64,000 nt of DNA from JASLBX01 sp036373915 (GTDB lineage: Bacteria; Actinomycetota; Actinomycetes; Jiangellales; Jiangellaceae). How positions within the stretch are numbered: the first letter of the stretch is position 1; each line of letters starts with the position of its first letter. The position numbers were made by a program, and so were the translations under genes. Shown piece after piece: positions 16,878-25,938 of the stretch. Below the pieces are notes generated by a model that worked only from the letters and a program-made list of their open reading frames with translations, was not told the DNA's origin and did no database searches. Location of the stretch: NCBI GenBank assembly GCA_036373915.1, contig DASUUU010000157.1:1-64000 (forward strand), read 5' to 3'.

Positions 16878-19256
16878 CTAGCTCACCGGCGGCACGTAGA
16901 TCGACACCAGTGCACTCGCGGTGTCGGAGTTGCCGTCCGCGTCCCACACCTCCAGCGTGACGGTGTAGTTCTTGTTGCCGACGTACGCATGTCCGTCGAA
17001 CTCTGCCGTGAAGGTGGAGCAGTCCTGCTCGGTGCCGGACTCTTCTGGACTGTTGGCGCCGGCGCACAGCACGACGTCCTCGTCCCCGCCGCTCGACACG
17101 GTCCAGCGGAAGTACGTCCCGTCGATCGGTGTGCCGTCGCCGTCCACGGCCGACCCGACGAAGCTCACCTCAGGTGCCACGCCGGGCGGCGCCGGGTAAA
17201 CGGCTCCCGACTCGGGCGCGGTGATCGTCGCAGTCGGATGGTAGTCGGGCCTCGGCTCGGCCGTAATACCGATCGAATGGCTGTCGGACTCCACGTTGTC
17301 GTGACCCGTGAAGGTGATCTGGTAGGTCCCGGGGACCATGAGCGAACCGGGGACCGTGAGGTTGTGGCCGTCGCCGGTATGGACGACCGCACCGCCGCGG
17401 ACGACCTCCCACGACACCTGATCGTCCGGCAGCGTGGCGAGTCCGACCTGGCTCTGCCCGTTCAGTTCCAGCGACTCGCCCGCCCACATGGTCTCGTTGT
17501 CGTCCGGGCTGACGATCTCGACGTCCGGTGCCTCGTAACTGATCTCGACGGTGACCTCGTCCTGCGCCTGCTGGCCGCCGGAGTCCGTCGTCGTGGCGAC
17601 GATCGTGTGCGTACCGGCCGGCAGCGAGTCGTCGAACACGGCGTGCCTGCCACCGACGCCGGGCTGAGTCTCCACGTCCACGCCCGGGAACTCCCAGATG
17701 ATCGGCAACGGCTCGCCACTCGCGTCCCGCGCCTCGGCTTCGAAGAGGATCTCGGTGCCGAGTGCGAAGCTCGTGCCGTCGTTCGGGTCGGAGATGGTCA
17801 GGGTTGGTCCCTCGCCGACGCAGCGGTACTCGGGATCGAACAGGTCGTAGTCATCGGCCACCTCGGCAGCGGCGACCTCGGCGGCGATGTCGCGTAGCAG
17901 CCCCGTCAACGCACCCAATGCGGCATCGGTTGCGCTCGCATTCATCGCGATCGCCACGTTGATCTCGTCGTCAGGGGCGTCGTCGAACCGTCCTGGTAGG
18001 AACTTCATGACGGCCGACGTCCCACCCAGCAGCCGGCCGTTCTTGTAGCGCTCGTTGCCACCGGTTCGCCAGTCCCAGCCATGCGGTCTGTCGGGGTGCG
18101 CGTCCGGGAACGGGATGCTCTGCATCTCGGTCACGGTGTCCGGCTCGAGCAGGCGAAGGTTGTTGCTGGTCTGGTCGATCCCGCACATGATCCGAGCCAG
18201 GTTGCGCGCCGACGCCGACCAGCCACCGGTGGCCTGGAAGTATGCGGGCTTGTTCGGATCCAGTTGACCTCCGTGCGGCCAGGCATCCAGCCCGTCGTCG
18301 ATGTGTGTGTTGTTCGGGACGACGTCGTGCAGGCCGAGCTTGTCGAGCACGTGCTGCTTGGTGTAGTCCCAGTAGCCGTTGTACCTAGGACCGTCACTCG
18401 CCTCTTCGACGATGTGGCCAAGCAGGCCGAAACCGTGGTTGGAATAGCTCTCCGCAGTGCCGGGCTCGAACCTCAACGGCGCGAGGCGGTTGCCGTCGTC
18501 GTCCTTGATCATCCCTTTCAGCACGGCGAGGTGGACGCCACGGTAATCGCGCATTTCCCGGCCGTAGTACGCGTCGACATCCTCTCGGTCGCCGCTGCGC
18601 AGGAAGCCGGCCGTGTGGGTGAGCAGGTGGCGTACGGTGATCTGGCTCGCCCACTCTCGAACCTTGTTCATCTCTGCGTGGACGTAGTTCGCATGATTCA
18701 ACTCGACCACGCCATCGCGCATCGCCGCCCAGTACATGCCCGGATCTTTGAGGACGGGGAAGGGGTTCACCCACTGACCCATGTCGGCCGGGGGCCATTG
18801 GGTATTGAGATCCTTGAACGGGCCAGGGTCGCCGTAGATCGGCTGGTCGAGATCGAGCTTGCCCTCCTCGGCGAGGCGCATGACCGAGATCGTGGTGAGG
18901 ATCTTGGAGACGCTCCCGATCTTGCTACGCTGCCACGGCTCCATCCTGGTCTGCTCGTCGAGCTTGGCATAGCCGTAACCCTTCGACCAGACGAGCCGGC
19001 TGCCACGCGTCACGGCAAGCGTGGCTCCGGGTAGTTGGTTGTCGTCCAGGTACTCGAGCACGAGGGCATCCACACCGTTGCCGATCGTTTGCGCCCCCTC
19101 GCCGGTAACGGGCAGCTCGCCGAGCTGGGCCGGCAGGTTTGCCTGCTGGTCCGCCTTGCAGCCGCTGACCGTGACGCTCGCCGCGGCGAGGGCCGCCAAC
19201 AGCAGCGTCCGGATCCGTGCTGGCCGCCGCCGAGTTCGCTGATTCGTTCTGTCCAT
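16878..19256 (-). CDS. Lipoprotein beta-lactamase-fold serine hydrolase with Ig/PKD-like repeats
   Basis: The 792-residue product has a basic start (RTRRRPARIR), a hydrophobic core and the lipobox VSGC (Cys33). Residues about 60-490 are a class C beta-lactamase / DD-peptidase-like domain with SVSK (Ser115, Lys118), the YSN motif (AESYSNHGFGLLGH) and ATGGWSAS in place of KTG. Three Ig or PKD-like modules follow, starting at PTLTISDPNDGTSF, APDVEIVSPDDNET and HPTATITAPESGAV. Likely roles are peptidoglycan peptide or ester hydrolysis outside the cell, with the repeats as spacers. ATG 19256 has GGAGGA just upstream; the frame extends further but without signal. It is divergent from mtnA. Confidence 0.88.
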   Translation of the reverse strand: MDRTNQRTRRRPARIRTLLLAALAAASVTVSGCKADQQANLPAQLGELPVTGEGAQTIGNGVDALVLEYLDDNQLPGATLAVTRGSRLVWSKGYGYAKLDEQTRMEPWQRSKIGSVSKILTTISVMRLAEEGKLDLDQPIYGDPGPFKDLNTQWPPADMGQWVNPFPVLKDPGMYWAAMRDGVVELNHANYVHAEMNKVREWASQITVRHLLTHTAGFLRSGDREDVDAYYGREMRDYRGVHLAVLKGMIKDDDGNRLAPLRFEPGTAESYSNHGFGLLGHIVEEASDGPRYNGYWDYTKQHVLDKLGLHDVVPNNTHIDDGLDAWPHGGQLDPNKPAYFQATGGWSASARNLARIMCGIDQTSNNLRLLEPDTVTEMQSIPFPDAHPDRPHGWDWRTGGNERYKNGRLLGGTSAVMKFLPGRFDDAPDDEINVAIAMNASATDAALGALTGLLRDIAAEVAAAEVADDYDLFDPEYRCVGEGPTLTISDPNDGTSFALGTEILFEAEARDASGEPLPIIWEFPGVDVETQPGVGGRHAVFDDSLPAGTHTIVATTTDSGGQQAQDEVTVEISYEAPDVEIVSPDDNETMWAGESLELNGQSQVGLATLPDDQVSWEVVRGGAVVHTGDGHNLTVPGSLMVPGTYQITFTGHDNVESDSHSIGITAEPRPDYHPTATITAPESGAVYPAPPGVAPEVSFVGSAVDGDGTPIDGTYFRWTVSSGGDEDVVLCAGANSPEESGTEQDCSTFTAEFDGHAYVGNKNYTVTLEVWDADGNSDTASALVSIYVPPVS

Positions 19257-19390
19257 CGTCGCTCCTCCGTCGCGTGCCCGGCACGCTGCCGGACACCGGC
19301 ATGAGCAACGGGAGGCGGAAATGCCAACAACTTTTCGATGGCGTAGCGTCGAAGCTGGCCGTTCAGCCATCCGGAGCTGTTGGAGGACCG

Positions 19391-20365
19391 GTGGAGCGCA
19401 CGATCGACTGGGACGCCGGGACGGTCGTGACCGTCGACCAGGGGCTGCTACCCCACGAGCGCCGGACGATCCGGTTGACGACCGTGGACGAGCTGATCGA
19501 GGCGATCCAACGGCTGGCGATCCGCGGCGCCCCGGCGCTCGGCGCGGCCGGTGCTCTCGGCGTCGCGCTGTCGGCTCACCGCCACCGCGGAGACGACACC
19601 ACGGTGCGCGCGGAGGCCGCTCGGCTGGCCGCCGCCCGGCCCACTGCGGTTAACCTGGCCTGGGGTGTGCAACGCGCGCTCGCCCAGCTGCCCGAGGGCC
19701 GGGACGCCGTGCTGGCCGAGGCGCTCGCCGTCCTGGACGAGGACGAGCAGGTCAACCGGGAGGCGTCGCAACGCGCTGCCGACCTCGTACTGCAGCTGTG
19801 TCGGCGCAGGCCGCTTCGCGTGCTGACCCATTGCAACACCGGCCGGCTCGCCACGGTCGCGTGGGGAACGGCGCTCGGGACCGTACGCCATCTCGCGGCG
19901 GCCGATCAGATCGAGTACGTGCTGGCCAACGAGACCCGGCCACTACTGCAGGGCAGCCGGCTCACCGCCTATGAACTGGCCGAAGCCGGCATTCCCTACC
20001 GGGTGTGCCCTGATTCGGCGGCGTCAGTGGCGATTGCTCAAGGACTTGTCGACTGCGTGCTCGTCGGCGCCGATCGGATCGCTGGCAACGGCGATGTGGC
20101 GAACAAGGTCGGTACGTACGCCGTCGCACTGGCCGCGGCGCGGCACGGCATCCCCTTCGTCGTGGTGGCGCCCGAATCGACCTTCGACCCGTCGCTTCCG
20201 GACGGCGGCGCGATACCCATCGAGGAGCGTGCGGCCGAGGAGGTCACGCATGTCGGCGGGCGGCCGGTCGCTCCTGCGGGGGCGGACGCGTTCAACCCGG
20301 CGTTCGACGTGACGCCGGCTGATCTGGTGACCGCGATCGTCACCGAGCGCCGCATCGTCAGGTGA
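19391..20365 (+). CDS. mtnA: S-methyl-5-thioribose-1-phosphate isomerase
   Basis: The 324-residue product begins VERTIDWDAGTVVTVDQGLL and matches MtnA along its length: IRGAPALGAAGALGVAL, the catalytic Cys in THCNTGRLATVAWGTALG, ANETRPLLQGSRLTAYEL, and the catalytic Asp in LVGADRIAGNGDVANKVGTY. It converts 5-methylthioribose-1-phosphate (or 5-deoxyribose-1-phosphate) to the ribulose-1-phosphate. GTG 19391 follows GGAGGACCG; upstream frames are not family-like. The gene end overlaps the convergent class II aldolase by 8 bases. No mtnK, mtnC, mtnD or mtnP is visible, so the classic methionine salvage path is not complete here. Confidence 0.95.
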   Translation: MERTIDWDAGTVVTVDQGLLPHERRTIRLTTVDELIEAIQRLAIRGAPALGAAGALGVALSAHRHRGDDTTVRAEAARLAAARPTAVNLAWGVQRALAQLPEGRDAVLAEALAVLDEDEQVNREASQRAADLVLQLCRRRPLRVLTHCNTGRLATVAWGTALGTVRHLAAADQIEYVLANETRPLLQGSRLTAYELAEAGIPYRVCPDSAASVAIAQGLVDCVLVGADRIAGNGDVANKVGTYAVALAAARHGIPFVVVAPESTFDPSLPDGGAIPIEERAAEEVTHVGGRPVAPAGADAFNPAFDVTPADLVTAIVTERRIVR

Positions 20366-21005
20366 CCTCACGCCGGGACGCTCCGTACTCGGCGATCTTG
20401 TGAGACACCTTCTCGATCTCCTCCGCTGGAAGCAGTCGCGGCCGGCCATGAGCGCTCGCCCGCAACCACACGTCGCACAGCCACTCCAGGTAAACCGCTC
20501 TCGTGTACGCCTCGGCAAGCGTGTCACCGATGGCGACAGTCCCGTGGTTGCCGAGAATGCACGCGGTACGTCCGTCGAGCGCTTCGATGGCACGCGCCGC
20601 AAGCTCGCCGGTGCCGTATGTCGCGTACGGGGCGACCCGGACGGGGCCGCCGAACATGGCGATCAGGTAGTGGATCGGCGGCAGTTCATCGGCGAGCGTG
20701 GACACGGCCGTGGCCGCTGTGGAGTGGGTGTGCACGACGGCTCGCGTCCCGGTCCCTTCGTACACCGCCAAGTGCATCGGCATCTCGGTTGTCGGTGCGA
20801 ATGGTGCCTCGACCGGTGTGCCGTCGAGCCGGTGGACGCCCACCTGATCCGGCGTCAACTCGTCGTAGTCGACCCCACTCGGCGTCACCGCCACCAGATC
20901 ACCGGACCGGACCGAGATGTTGCCCGACGTTGCGACCACGAGGCCATCTGGACGCAGCCTGCGACAGTACGCGACGATCTCGCGCCGCCCGTCCTCCAGC
21001 ACCAT
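20358..21005 (-). CDS. Class II aldolase/adducin family protein (candidate ribulose-1-phosphate aldolase, Ald2-like)
   Basis: The 215-residue product has the fuculose-1-phosphate aldolase fold: SGNISVRSG, TPSGVDY, the catalytic Glu in TTEMPMH, zinc ligands in HTHS and the third His in NHGTVAIG. The family splits sugar-1-phosphates to DHAP and an aldehyde, or dehydrates methylthioribulose-1-phosphate (MtnB). Its convergent, overlapping position with mtnA supports the DHAP-shunt version, where MtnA product is cleaved to DHAP and acetaldehyde or methylthioacetaldehyde. MtnB cannot be excluded by motifs alone. Confidence 0.85.
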   Translation of the reverse strand: MVLEDGRREIVAYCRRLRPDGLVVATSGNISVRSGDLVAVTPSGVDYDELTPDQVGVHRLDGTPVEAPFAPTTEMPMHLAVYEGTGTRAVVHTHSTAATAVSTLADELPPIHYLIAMFGGPVRVAPYATYGTGELAARAIEALDGRTACILGNHGTVAIGDTLAEAYTRAVYLEWLCDVWLRASAHGRPRLLPAEEIEKVSHKIAEYGASRREVT

Positions 21006-21133
21006 GACCGCATCGTCTCAGCTCACCCCTGATGGGCGGCTATCCACGCAGCCTATGAACTCTCTCGCGATACGGGACGTGCCCGCCGGGTACATATCCA
21101 GCGGGCCAAGGGGCGAGCGAAGGGGCACGGGCG

Positions 21134-22162
21134 GTGCGGCTGCGACGATGGGACCCGACCGGCCCGGCGATATCTCGTCGTCGCCGGGGCCGGGGATTCA
21201 GCTACACCGACCCCGACGGTCGAAAGATCACGGATAAGGCGGTGCTCGAGCGGATCGCCGGCCTGGTGATCCCGCCGGCATGGCGTGACGTGCGGATCTG
21301 CCCGTGGCCGAACGGCCACTTGCAGGCGATCGGGACGGACGACGCCGGCCGCCGCCAGTACCTCTACCACCCGGCCTGGCGCGAACGCCGTGACAAAGAG
21401 AAGTTCTACCGGATCCGCACGTTCGCTGAGCGACTCCCCGCGGCGCGGGCTCAGATCGCAGCCGATCTCGCAACCCGGGGCCTCAACCGGCGTCGCGTGC
21501 TGGCCGCCGCGGCCAGGTTGCTCGACATCGGGTTCTTCCGGATCGGTGGTGAGGAGTACGCGGAGGACAACGGCTCGTACGGGCTCGCGACGGTGCTGCG
21601 CGAACACGTCAGCGCGGCGGGGAACGGGACGATCGTCTTCGACTACCCGGCGAAGTGGGGCATGCAGCGAATCCACGCGATCGCGGACCAGACGGTCGTG
21701 TCCGTCATCCAGGCACTCCGCCGCCGCCGCGAACCTGGCGAGTCGCTGCTCGCGTACTACGAGGAACGCCAGTGGAAACGCATCCGGTCCGAAGACATCA
21801 ACGAGTACCTGAAAGAGATCTTCGGCACCGAAGTCACGGCGAAGGACTTCCGTACCTGGCATGCGACAGTGCTCGCCGCGGTGTCGTTGGCGATCGTCCA
21901 GCCGACAGGTTCGCGCACGAGCCGCAAGCGGGCCCTGGCCCACACCATGCGTGAGGTGTCGCACTACCTCGGCAACACACCGGCGGTGTCCCGCTCGTCG
22001 TACGTCGACCCGCACGTGGTCGATGCGTTCGAACAGGGCGAGACCATCGCCTGGGCACTCGACGGACTGGGCGACACCGCCGCGGGCGAACTCGCGACTC
22101 ACGGCGGGGTCGAGGAGGCCGTGCTGAAGTTGCTGACCGGCAGGCACGCCGCGGGAGTTTGA
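21134..22162 (+). CDS. Eukaryotic-type DNA topoisomerase IB
   Basis: The 342-residue product matches bacterial topoisomerase IB: RGFSYTDPDGRKI, IPPAWRDVRICP, the catalytic-domain segments YPAKWGMQR and DFRTWHATVLAA, and the active-site Tyr in SRSSYVDPHVVDAF. It relaxes supercoils by nicking one strand through a 3'-phosphotyrosine. The N-terminus is Arg-rich (MRLRRWDPTGPAISRRRRG); a start a little downstream is possible. It is followed after 28 bases by the P450 frame but is probably an independent gene. Confidence 0.92.
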   Translation: MRLRRWDPTGPAISRRRRGRGFSYTDPDGRKITDKAVLERIAGLVIPPAWRDVRICPWPNGHLQAIGTDDAGRRQYLYHPAWRERRDKEKFYRIRTFAERLPAARAQIAADLATRGLNRRRVLAAAARLLDIGFFRIGGEEYAEDNGSYGLATVLREHVSAAGNGTIVFDYPAKWGMQRIHAIADQTVVSVIQALRRRREPGESLLAYYEERQWKRIRSEDINEYLKEIFGTEVTAKDFRTWHATVLAAVSLAIVQPTGSRTSRKRALAHTMREVSHYLGNTPAVSRSSYVDPHVVDAFEQGETIAWALDGLGDTAAGELATHGGVEEAVLKLLTGRHAAGV

Positions 22163-22190
22163 CCGGCCACGGCCGGGGCAGTCGCCTGCC

Positions 22191-23453
22191 ATGACATCGC
22201 GGCGCGTCGCGGTCCTGGACAGCACGGCATCGCTACTTGCCACCGGCTTCTCCTGGCTGCCCAGCCGGTGGCGGCGCAGCGGGCAGTCGGCCGTCCGTGC
22301 CCGGCTGCTCGGCAAGCCCGCGATCGCGCTGCGCGGGCCGGATGCGATCCCGTACTTCTACGACGAGCAGCGCGTGCGGCGCAGTGGCGCCGTGCCCAAG
22401 GCGGTGCAGAAGACGCTGTTCGGTGAAGGCGCGGTGCAAACACTGGACGGTGATGAGCATCGCGTCCGCAAGGCGATGTTCCTCGGCATCCTGACCGATC
22501 CCAATCGGGTGGACGCTCTCGTCCGGCGCACCGCCGAGGCCTGGGACGATGCGGCACAGCGCTGGATCTCCGAACCGAGCGTCGTGCTGTTCGACGAAGC
22601 CGCGCAGGTCCACCCGCGCCGTCTGCGGGTGGGCGGGCGTCCCGCTCGACGACAAGGACGTACCGCTGTGGGCGAAGCAGTTCGTCGCAACAGTCGACGG
22701 CTTCGCCACCCCGTCCCTGCGGCACATGCAGGCCAGGCTCGCCCGGAAGCGACTCGAAAGCTGGCTCACGAGGCTCATCGTGGCGACGCGCAACGGTGCG
22801 GCCGGGAGCCTCTCCGACACCACCGGAACCGAGTCGGTCGTCGAACTCGTGGCTCACCACCGCGACGCCGGAGGCGGGTTGCTCAAGCCTCGCATCGCGG
22901 CCGTGGAGCTGCTCAACATTCTCAGGCTGACCGTCGCCGTGTCGTGTTCGTCACGTTTGCCGCACATGCCATGCACCGGTGGCCGGAACAACGCCAACGT
23001 GTCCAGGAGGGCGATGCCGACTACCTCGAGGCATTCGCTCAGGAGGTCCGGCGCTTCTATCCCTTCGCGCCCTTTGTCGGCGGCCGGGCGACGATGGCGC
23101 AGATCTGGCGCGAGCAGCAGATTCCAGCAGGTGGGATGGTGCTACTCGACCTGTACGGGCAGAACCACGACGCAGCCCTGTGGCCGGAGCCGTACACCTT
23201 CAGCCCTGATCGCTTCCTGCACCGACAGTTGGACTCGAACGAACTCGTGCCACAGGGTGGTGGGGATCCAGCGGCTGGCCACCGCTGCCCAGGCGAGCAG
23301 ATCACCGTCGAGCTGATCAAGGTACTGGCGGCCAAGCTCGCCGCAATGCAGTACGACGTGCCCGACCAGGACCTGCGCATCTCGCTCACGCGCATCCCCA
23401 CCCGCCCGCGCAGTGGATTCGTCATGACGAACGTCCGTCCTCCGGACCGCTGA
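22191..23453 (+). pseudogene. CYP152-like cytochrome P450 (fatty acid peroxygenase type) with two compensating frameshifts
   Basis: The first 140 codons (MTSRRVAVLDSTASLL to DEAAQV) and the last 170 (VVFVTFAAHAM to the stop) are in one frame, but the middle 110 codons are P450-like only in the next frame (TRAVCGWAGVPLDDKDVPLW to LLNILRLTVAV). Shifts lie near 22610 and 22940. Because the wrong frame has no stop, a 420-residue product with a scrambled Arg-rich middle could still be made. Landmarks are QEVRRFYPFAPFVGG (the Arg-Pro-type substrate region of CYP152) and the haem ligand in GHRCPGEQ. Intact CYP152 enzymes hydroxylate or decarboxylate fatty acids using H2O2. Confidence 0.82.
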
Positions 23454-23538
23454 ATCCAACTGAACCGTCGTGTTTCGGTGCCATCGGCCCGGGCAAGCCC
23501 CGGTTGTACGAGAACAGACTGCAAGGAGGTACGAAGAC

Positions 23539-24114
23539 ATGGCACCGCAGATAAAGGGCAAGAAGATCGCATTCCTGATGGCCGACGAAGGAGTCGAGCA
23601 GGTCGAGTTCACTCGCCCGTGGGAGGCCGTCGAGCAGGCCGGCGGGCAGCCCGAACTCGTCACGCCGGAGGGTGGCAAGGTGCAGGCCTTCAACCACCTG
23701 GACAAGGGCGACACCTTCAGCGCCGACAAGAAGGTCTCCGAGGCGAACCCGGCCGACTACGACGGTCTCGTGCTGCCCGGTGGGGTCGCGAACCCCGACC
23801 GGCTGCGGATGGATGAGTCGGCAGTCCAGTTCGTACGGGCGTTCTTCGAGGCCGGCAAGCCGGTCGCTGCGATCTGCCACGCTCCGTGGATGCTCGTCGA
23901 GGCCGGCGTGGTCCAGGGCCGAACGCTAACTTCGTGGCCGAGCTTGCAGACCGACCTTCGCAACGCCGGCGCGACCTGGGTGGACGAAGAGGTCCACGTC
24001 GACAGCGGACTGGTCACTAGCCGAAAGCCGGATGACCTGAAGGCGTTCTGCGACAAGGCGATCGAAGAGTTCGCCGAGGGCCGCCACGAGGGACAGCAGG
24101 CGGCGACCAGGTAG
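23539..24114 (+). CDS. DJ-1/PfpI family protein
   Basis: The 191-residue product has the PfpI fold with the nucleophile elbow in AAICHAPWMLVEAG, an acidic residue in ADEGVEQVEF at the usual Glu position, and YDGLVLPGGVANPDRLR. Relatives are glyoxalase III, deglycase-like or general stress proteins; activity cannot be assigned. ATG 23539 has AAGGAGG 9 bases upstream, better than the frame start at 23470. A long inverted repeat follows the stop. Confidence 0.9.
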   Translation: MAPQIKGKKIAFLMADEGVEQVEFTRPWEAVEQAGGQPELVTPEGGKVQAFNHLDKGDTFSADKKVSEANPADYDGLVLPGGVANPDRLRMDESAVQFVRAFFEAGKPVAAICHAPWMLVEAGVVQGRTLTSWPSLQTDLRNAGATWVDEEVHVDSGLVTSRKPDDLKAFCDKAIEEFAEGRHEGQQAATR

Positions 24115-24158
24115 TTCGTGGTGCCAGGCCCGGGCCGGGCCCGGGCCGTCGGCATGTG

Positions 24159-24226
24159 AAGATCAAGTGGTCACGACACGCCGAGCCGATGCGCGCGGTT
24201 CCGGCGTGTCATGACCACTTGATCTT
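24159..24226. repeat. 25-bp-arm inverted repeat between convergent genes
   Basis: 24159-24183 and 24202-24226 are inverted copies with one mismatch (arms beginning AAGATCAAGTGGTCA) around an 18-base loop. It lies between the stops of the DJ-1 gene and the minus SRPBCC gene, so it can serve as a bidirectional terminator. A related element sharing AAGATCA-GTGGTC and CGACACGCCG is at 54587-54651, suggesting an interspersed repeat family. Confidence 0.8.
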
Positions 24227-24264
24227 GCGAACCCCAGCACGCCTCAACCGACTCCGCGGCCCGA

Positions 24265-24900
24265 TTACGACGGAGGGGTGGTGTAGAACGCGATGGATCG
24301 TTCGGCCGCTGCGCGAGCGCTCTCCTCGTCCGTACCGAAGGCGATGTCGGACTCGCACCACCGCTGTGCGCTGAGGGTGGCGAACTGCTTGCCCTCGGGC
24401 GAAAGCATCCACTCCTGAGCCTCCTGCGGATCGACCGGAGGCGCGCCGGCCAGATGCCGCGCCAGGCCCACCAGTGCCCCGTCCCAGCCAATGCCGGTGG
24501 CGCTTGGCCCGAACTGGGCCCACAACTCGTCGCTGACGTGGGCGACATGTTCGAGCTCGAAGCGGGTGCGGCCCTCACCCTCCGGGGTAAGGCGCACCTC
24601 GATCCAGCTGATCTGGCCGCCGAACTCCCAGGTGGCGGCGAAGCTCTTCGGCGGATCGCACCGCTCGACGACCCCGCTCGCGTTGCCCTCGAGGTGGTAC
24701 CGGCCGTGCAGCTGGAGGTCGCCGCTTATCGGCAGAAACCAGCGCGGAATACGGTCGGGGTTGGTGCAGGCGTCCCAGACGTCTTCGACCGTGGCGTCAT
24801 ACGACTGGCTGATGGTGCTGACTCGCGCCTCACCTGCTTCGAGCATGCGGCTGCCTATCTGCCGCCGTACTGCGTTGATCTGCTGGGTGACATCGATCAT
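24265..24900 (-). CDS. AHSA1/SRPBCC-domain protein, partner of ArsR regulator
   Basis: The 211-residue product has the AHSA1 fold: ISQSYDATVEDVWDACTNPDRIPRWFLP, DLQLHGRYHLEGNASG, and WIEVRLTPEGEGRTRFELEHVAHV. An unusual C-terminal extension of about 60 residues (EWMLSPEGKQFATLSAQRWCES) follows. The start codon overlaps the stop of the ArsR gene by 4 bases, so the two are translationally coupled. ArsR-SRPBCC pairs are common in actinobacteria; their ligand is generally unknown. Confidence 0.88.
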   Translation of the reverse strand: MIDVTQQINAVRRQIGSRMLEAGEARVSTISQSYDATVEDVWDACTNPDRIPRWFLPISGDLQLHGRYHLEGNASGVVERCDPPKSFAATWEFGGQISWIEVRLTPEGEGRTRFELEHVAHVSDELWAQFGPSATGIGWDGALVGLARHLAGAPPVDPQEAQEWMLSPEGKQFATLSAQRWCESDIAFGTDEESARAAAERSIAFYTTPPS

Positions 24901-25259
24901 GAGGTACTCCCCTGGTCAGGTTGACTACTACGCAGGCGCCGCTCGCGCTTGCCGCGGGCGAGCTCGGTCGCCAAGGCCTCCAGCGGTGGCGTCCAGAACC
25001 GCCGAAACCTGTCGAGCCACACATCGACGTCTCGCAGTGGCGCGGAGTTCACCGCGTACAGACGCCGAGCACCTTCCGGGCGGACCGTCGCGAATCCAGC
25101 ATCGCGCAACACCTTGAGGTGCTGAGAGACCGCCGGTTGGGTGATGCCGAACTCGCCCTGGATGACCGCGGACACCTCACCCGAGCTCAGCTCGCCGTCG
25201 GCGAGCAACTCGAGGATGCGCCTGCGTACCGGGTCACCCAGGACGTCGAACGCGTGCAT
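24897..25259 (-). CDS. ArsR-type winged-helix repressor
   Basis: The 120-residue product begins MHAFDVLGDPVRRRILELLADGELSSGEV and has the recognition helix in FGITQPAVSQHLKVLRDAGFATVRPEGARRLYAVN. No metal-binding CxC motif is visible, so it is of the metal-free, SRPBCC-linked type. It is the first gene of the operon with the AHSA1 protein. A perfect 16-bp palindrome 20 bases before the ATG is the likely operator. Confidence 0.9.
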   Translation of the reverse strand: MHAFDVLGDPVRRRILELLADGELSSGEVSAVIQGEFGITQPAVSQHLKVLRDAGFATVRPEGARRLYAVNSAPLRDVDVWLDRFRRFWTPPLEALATELARGKRERRLRSSQPDQGSTS

Positions 25260-25278
25260 GGCGGCAATGTATCAGCAG

Positions 25279-25294
25279 TGGCTTATATAAGCCA
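25279..25294. promoter_or_regulatory. ArsR operator palindrome
   Basis: TGGCTTATATAAGCCA is a perfect 16-bp palindrome ending 20 bases upstream of the ArsR start. Its AT-rich centre TATATAA can serve as the -10 box in either direction. This fits an autorepressor site. Confidence 0.78.
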
Positions 25295-25390
25295 GCGTCT
25301 ATCTCCCGAGGACGCTCGAGTCACCAGGTGGTCGTTTGGGCGCCCGCCGAGCAGATAGCCCGCGGCGCCCGACCGAGCCAACCCTCTCGG

Positions 25391-25885
25391 CTACAGCGCG
25401 CGCGCCTCGATTGCGAGGCGTCCGGTGCCGAGATTCACCGTGCCCTCGTTGACGACGACGGTCCGGTTCAAGCGGTCGAATCGCGGATCCGCGGTTCGCA
25501 TGAGTGCAGTGGCCAGCACTCGGAAGTCCAGGTCTGGGAACTCGAACCCAGGCGATGCGAGCACCTCGAGCGGCGGCATCTCCAGGCCCTCGGGCGGCAG
25601 AACGTAACCACGTATGTCAAAGGCCACGCGGGCACCCGCGCCTTCGACGACCTCGTGCGCCACGATCACTCCGACACCGTCGGGGCGCACCATGAACTGG
25701 TCGAGCCCAAAGATGCGCCCGCCTGCGAACGGTCCTTCCACGATGTCCGCGCTGAAGTCGTTGTGAAATCTCAGGCCCTCCGGGAACAACCCGATCGGGT
25801 AGAGATCGGCGAGGCTGCCTTCGAGACGGTAGACCAGTTCTGTGTCGGCTCGCCCGTGCGAGCGCTGGCTTGTCAGGGTCTGCAT
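25391..25885 (-). CDS. DUF3237 family protein
   Basis: The 164-residue product begins MQTLTSQRSHGRADTELVYR and shows the DUF3237 beta-barrel pattern (GPFAGGRIFGLDQFMVRPDGVGVIVAHEVVEGAGARV). The family has no established activity. AAGGAGATCACC precedes the ATG at 25885. It is the second gene of an operon with the 84-residue protein upstream, 53 bases apart, and divergent from a TetR gene that probably controls both. Confidence 0.8.
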   Translation of the reverse strand: MQTLTSQRSHGRADTELVYRLEGSLADLYPIGLFPEGLRFHNDFSADIVEGPFAGGRIFGLDQFMVRPDGVGVIVAHEVVEGAGARVAFDIRGYVLPPEGLEMPPLEVLASPGFEFPDLDFRVLATALMRTADPRFDRLNRTVVVNEGTVNLGTGRLAIEARAL

Positions 25886-25938
25886 GGTGATCTCCTTTTC
25901 GTGACGTACAGATGGTTGATCGGCGTGCAACGGCGCAC

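Noticed and set aside
21053..22315. 420-codon minus-strand frame opposite topoisomerase IB
   Set aside because: It is an antisense shadow; topoisomerase motifs on the plus strand are clear.
24118..24150. GC-rich CCCGGGCC block as a separate terminator
   Set aside because: It partially pairs with itself, but the strong 25-bp inverted repeat next to it explains the position better.
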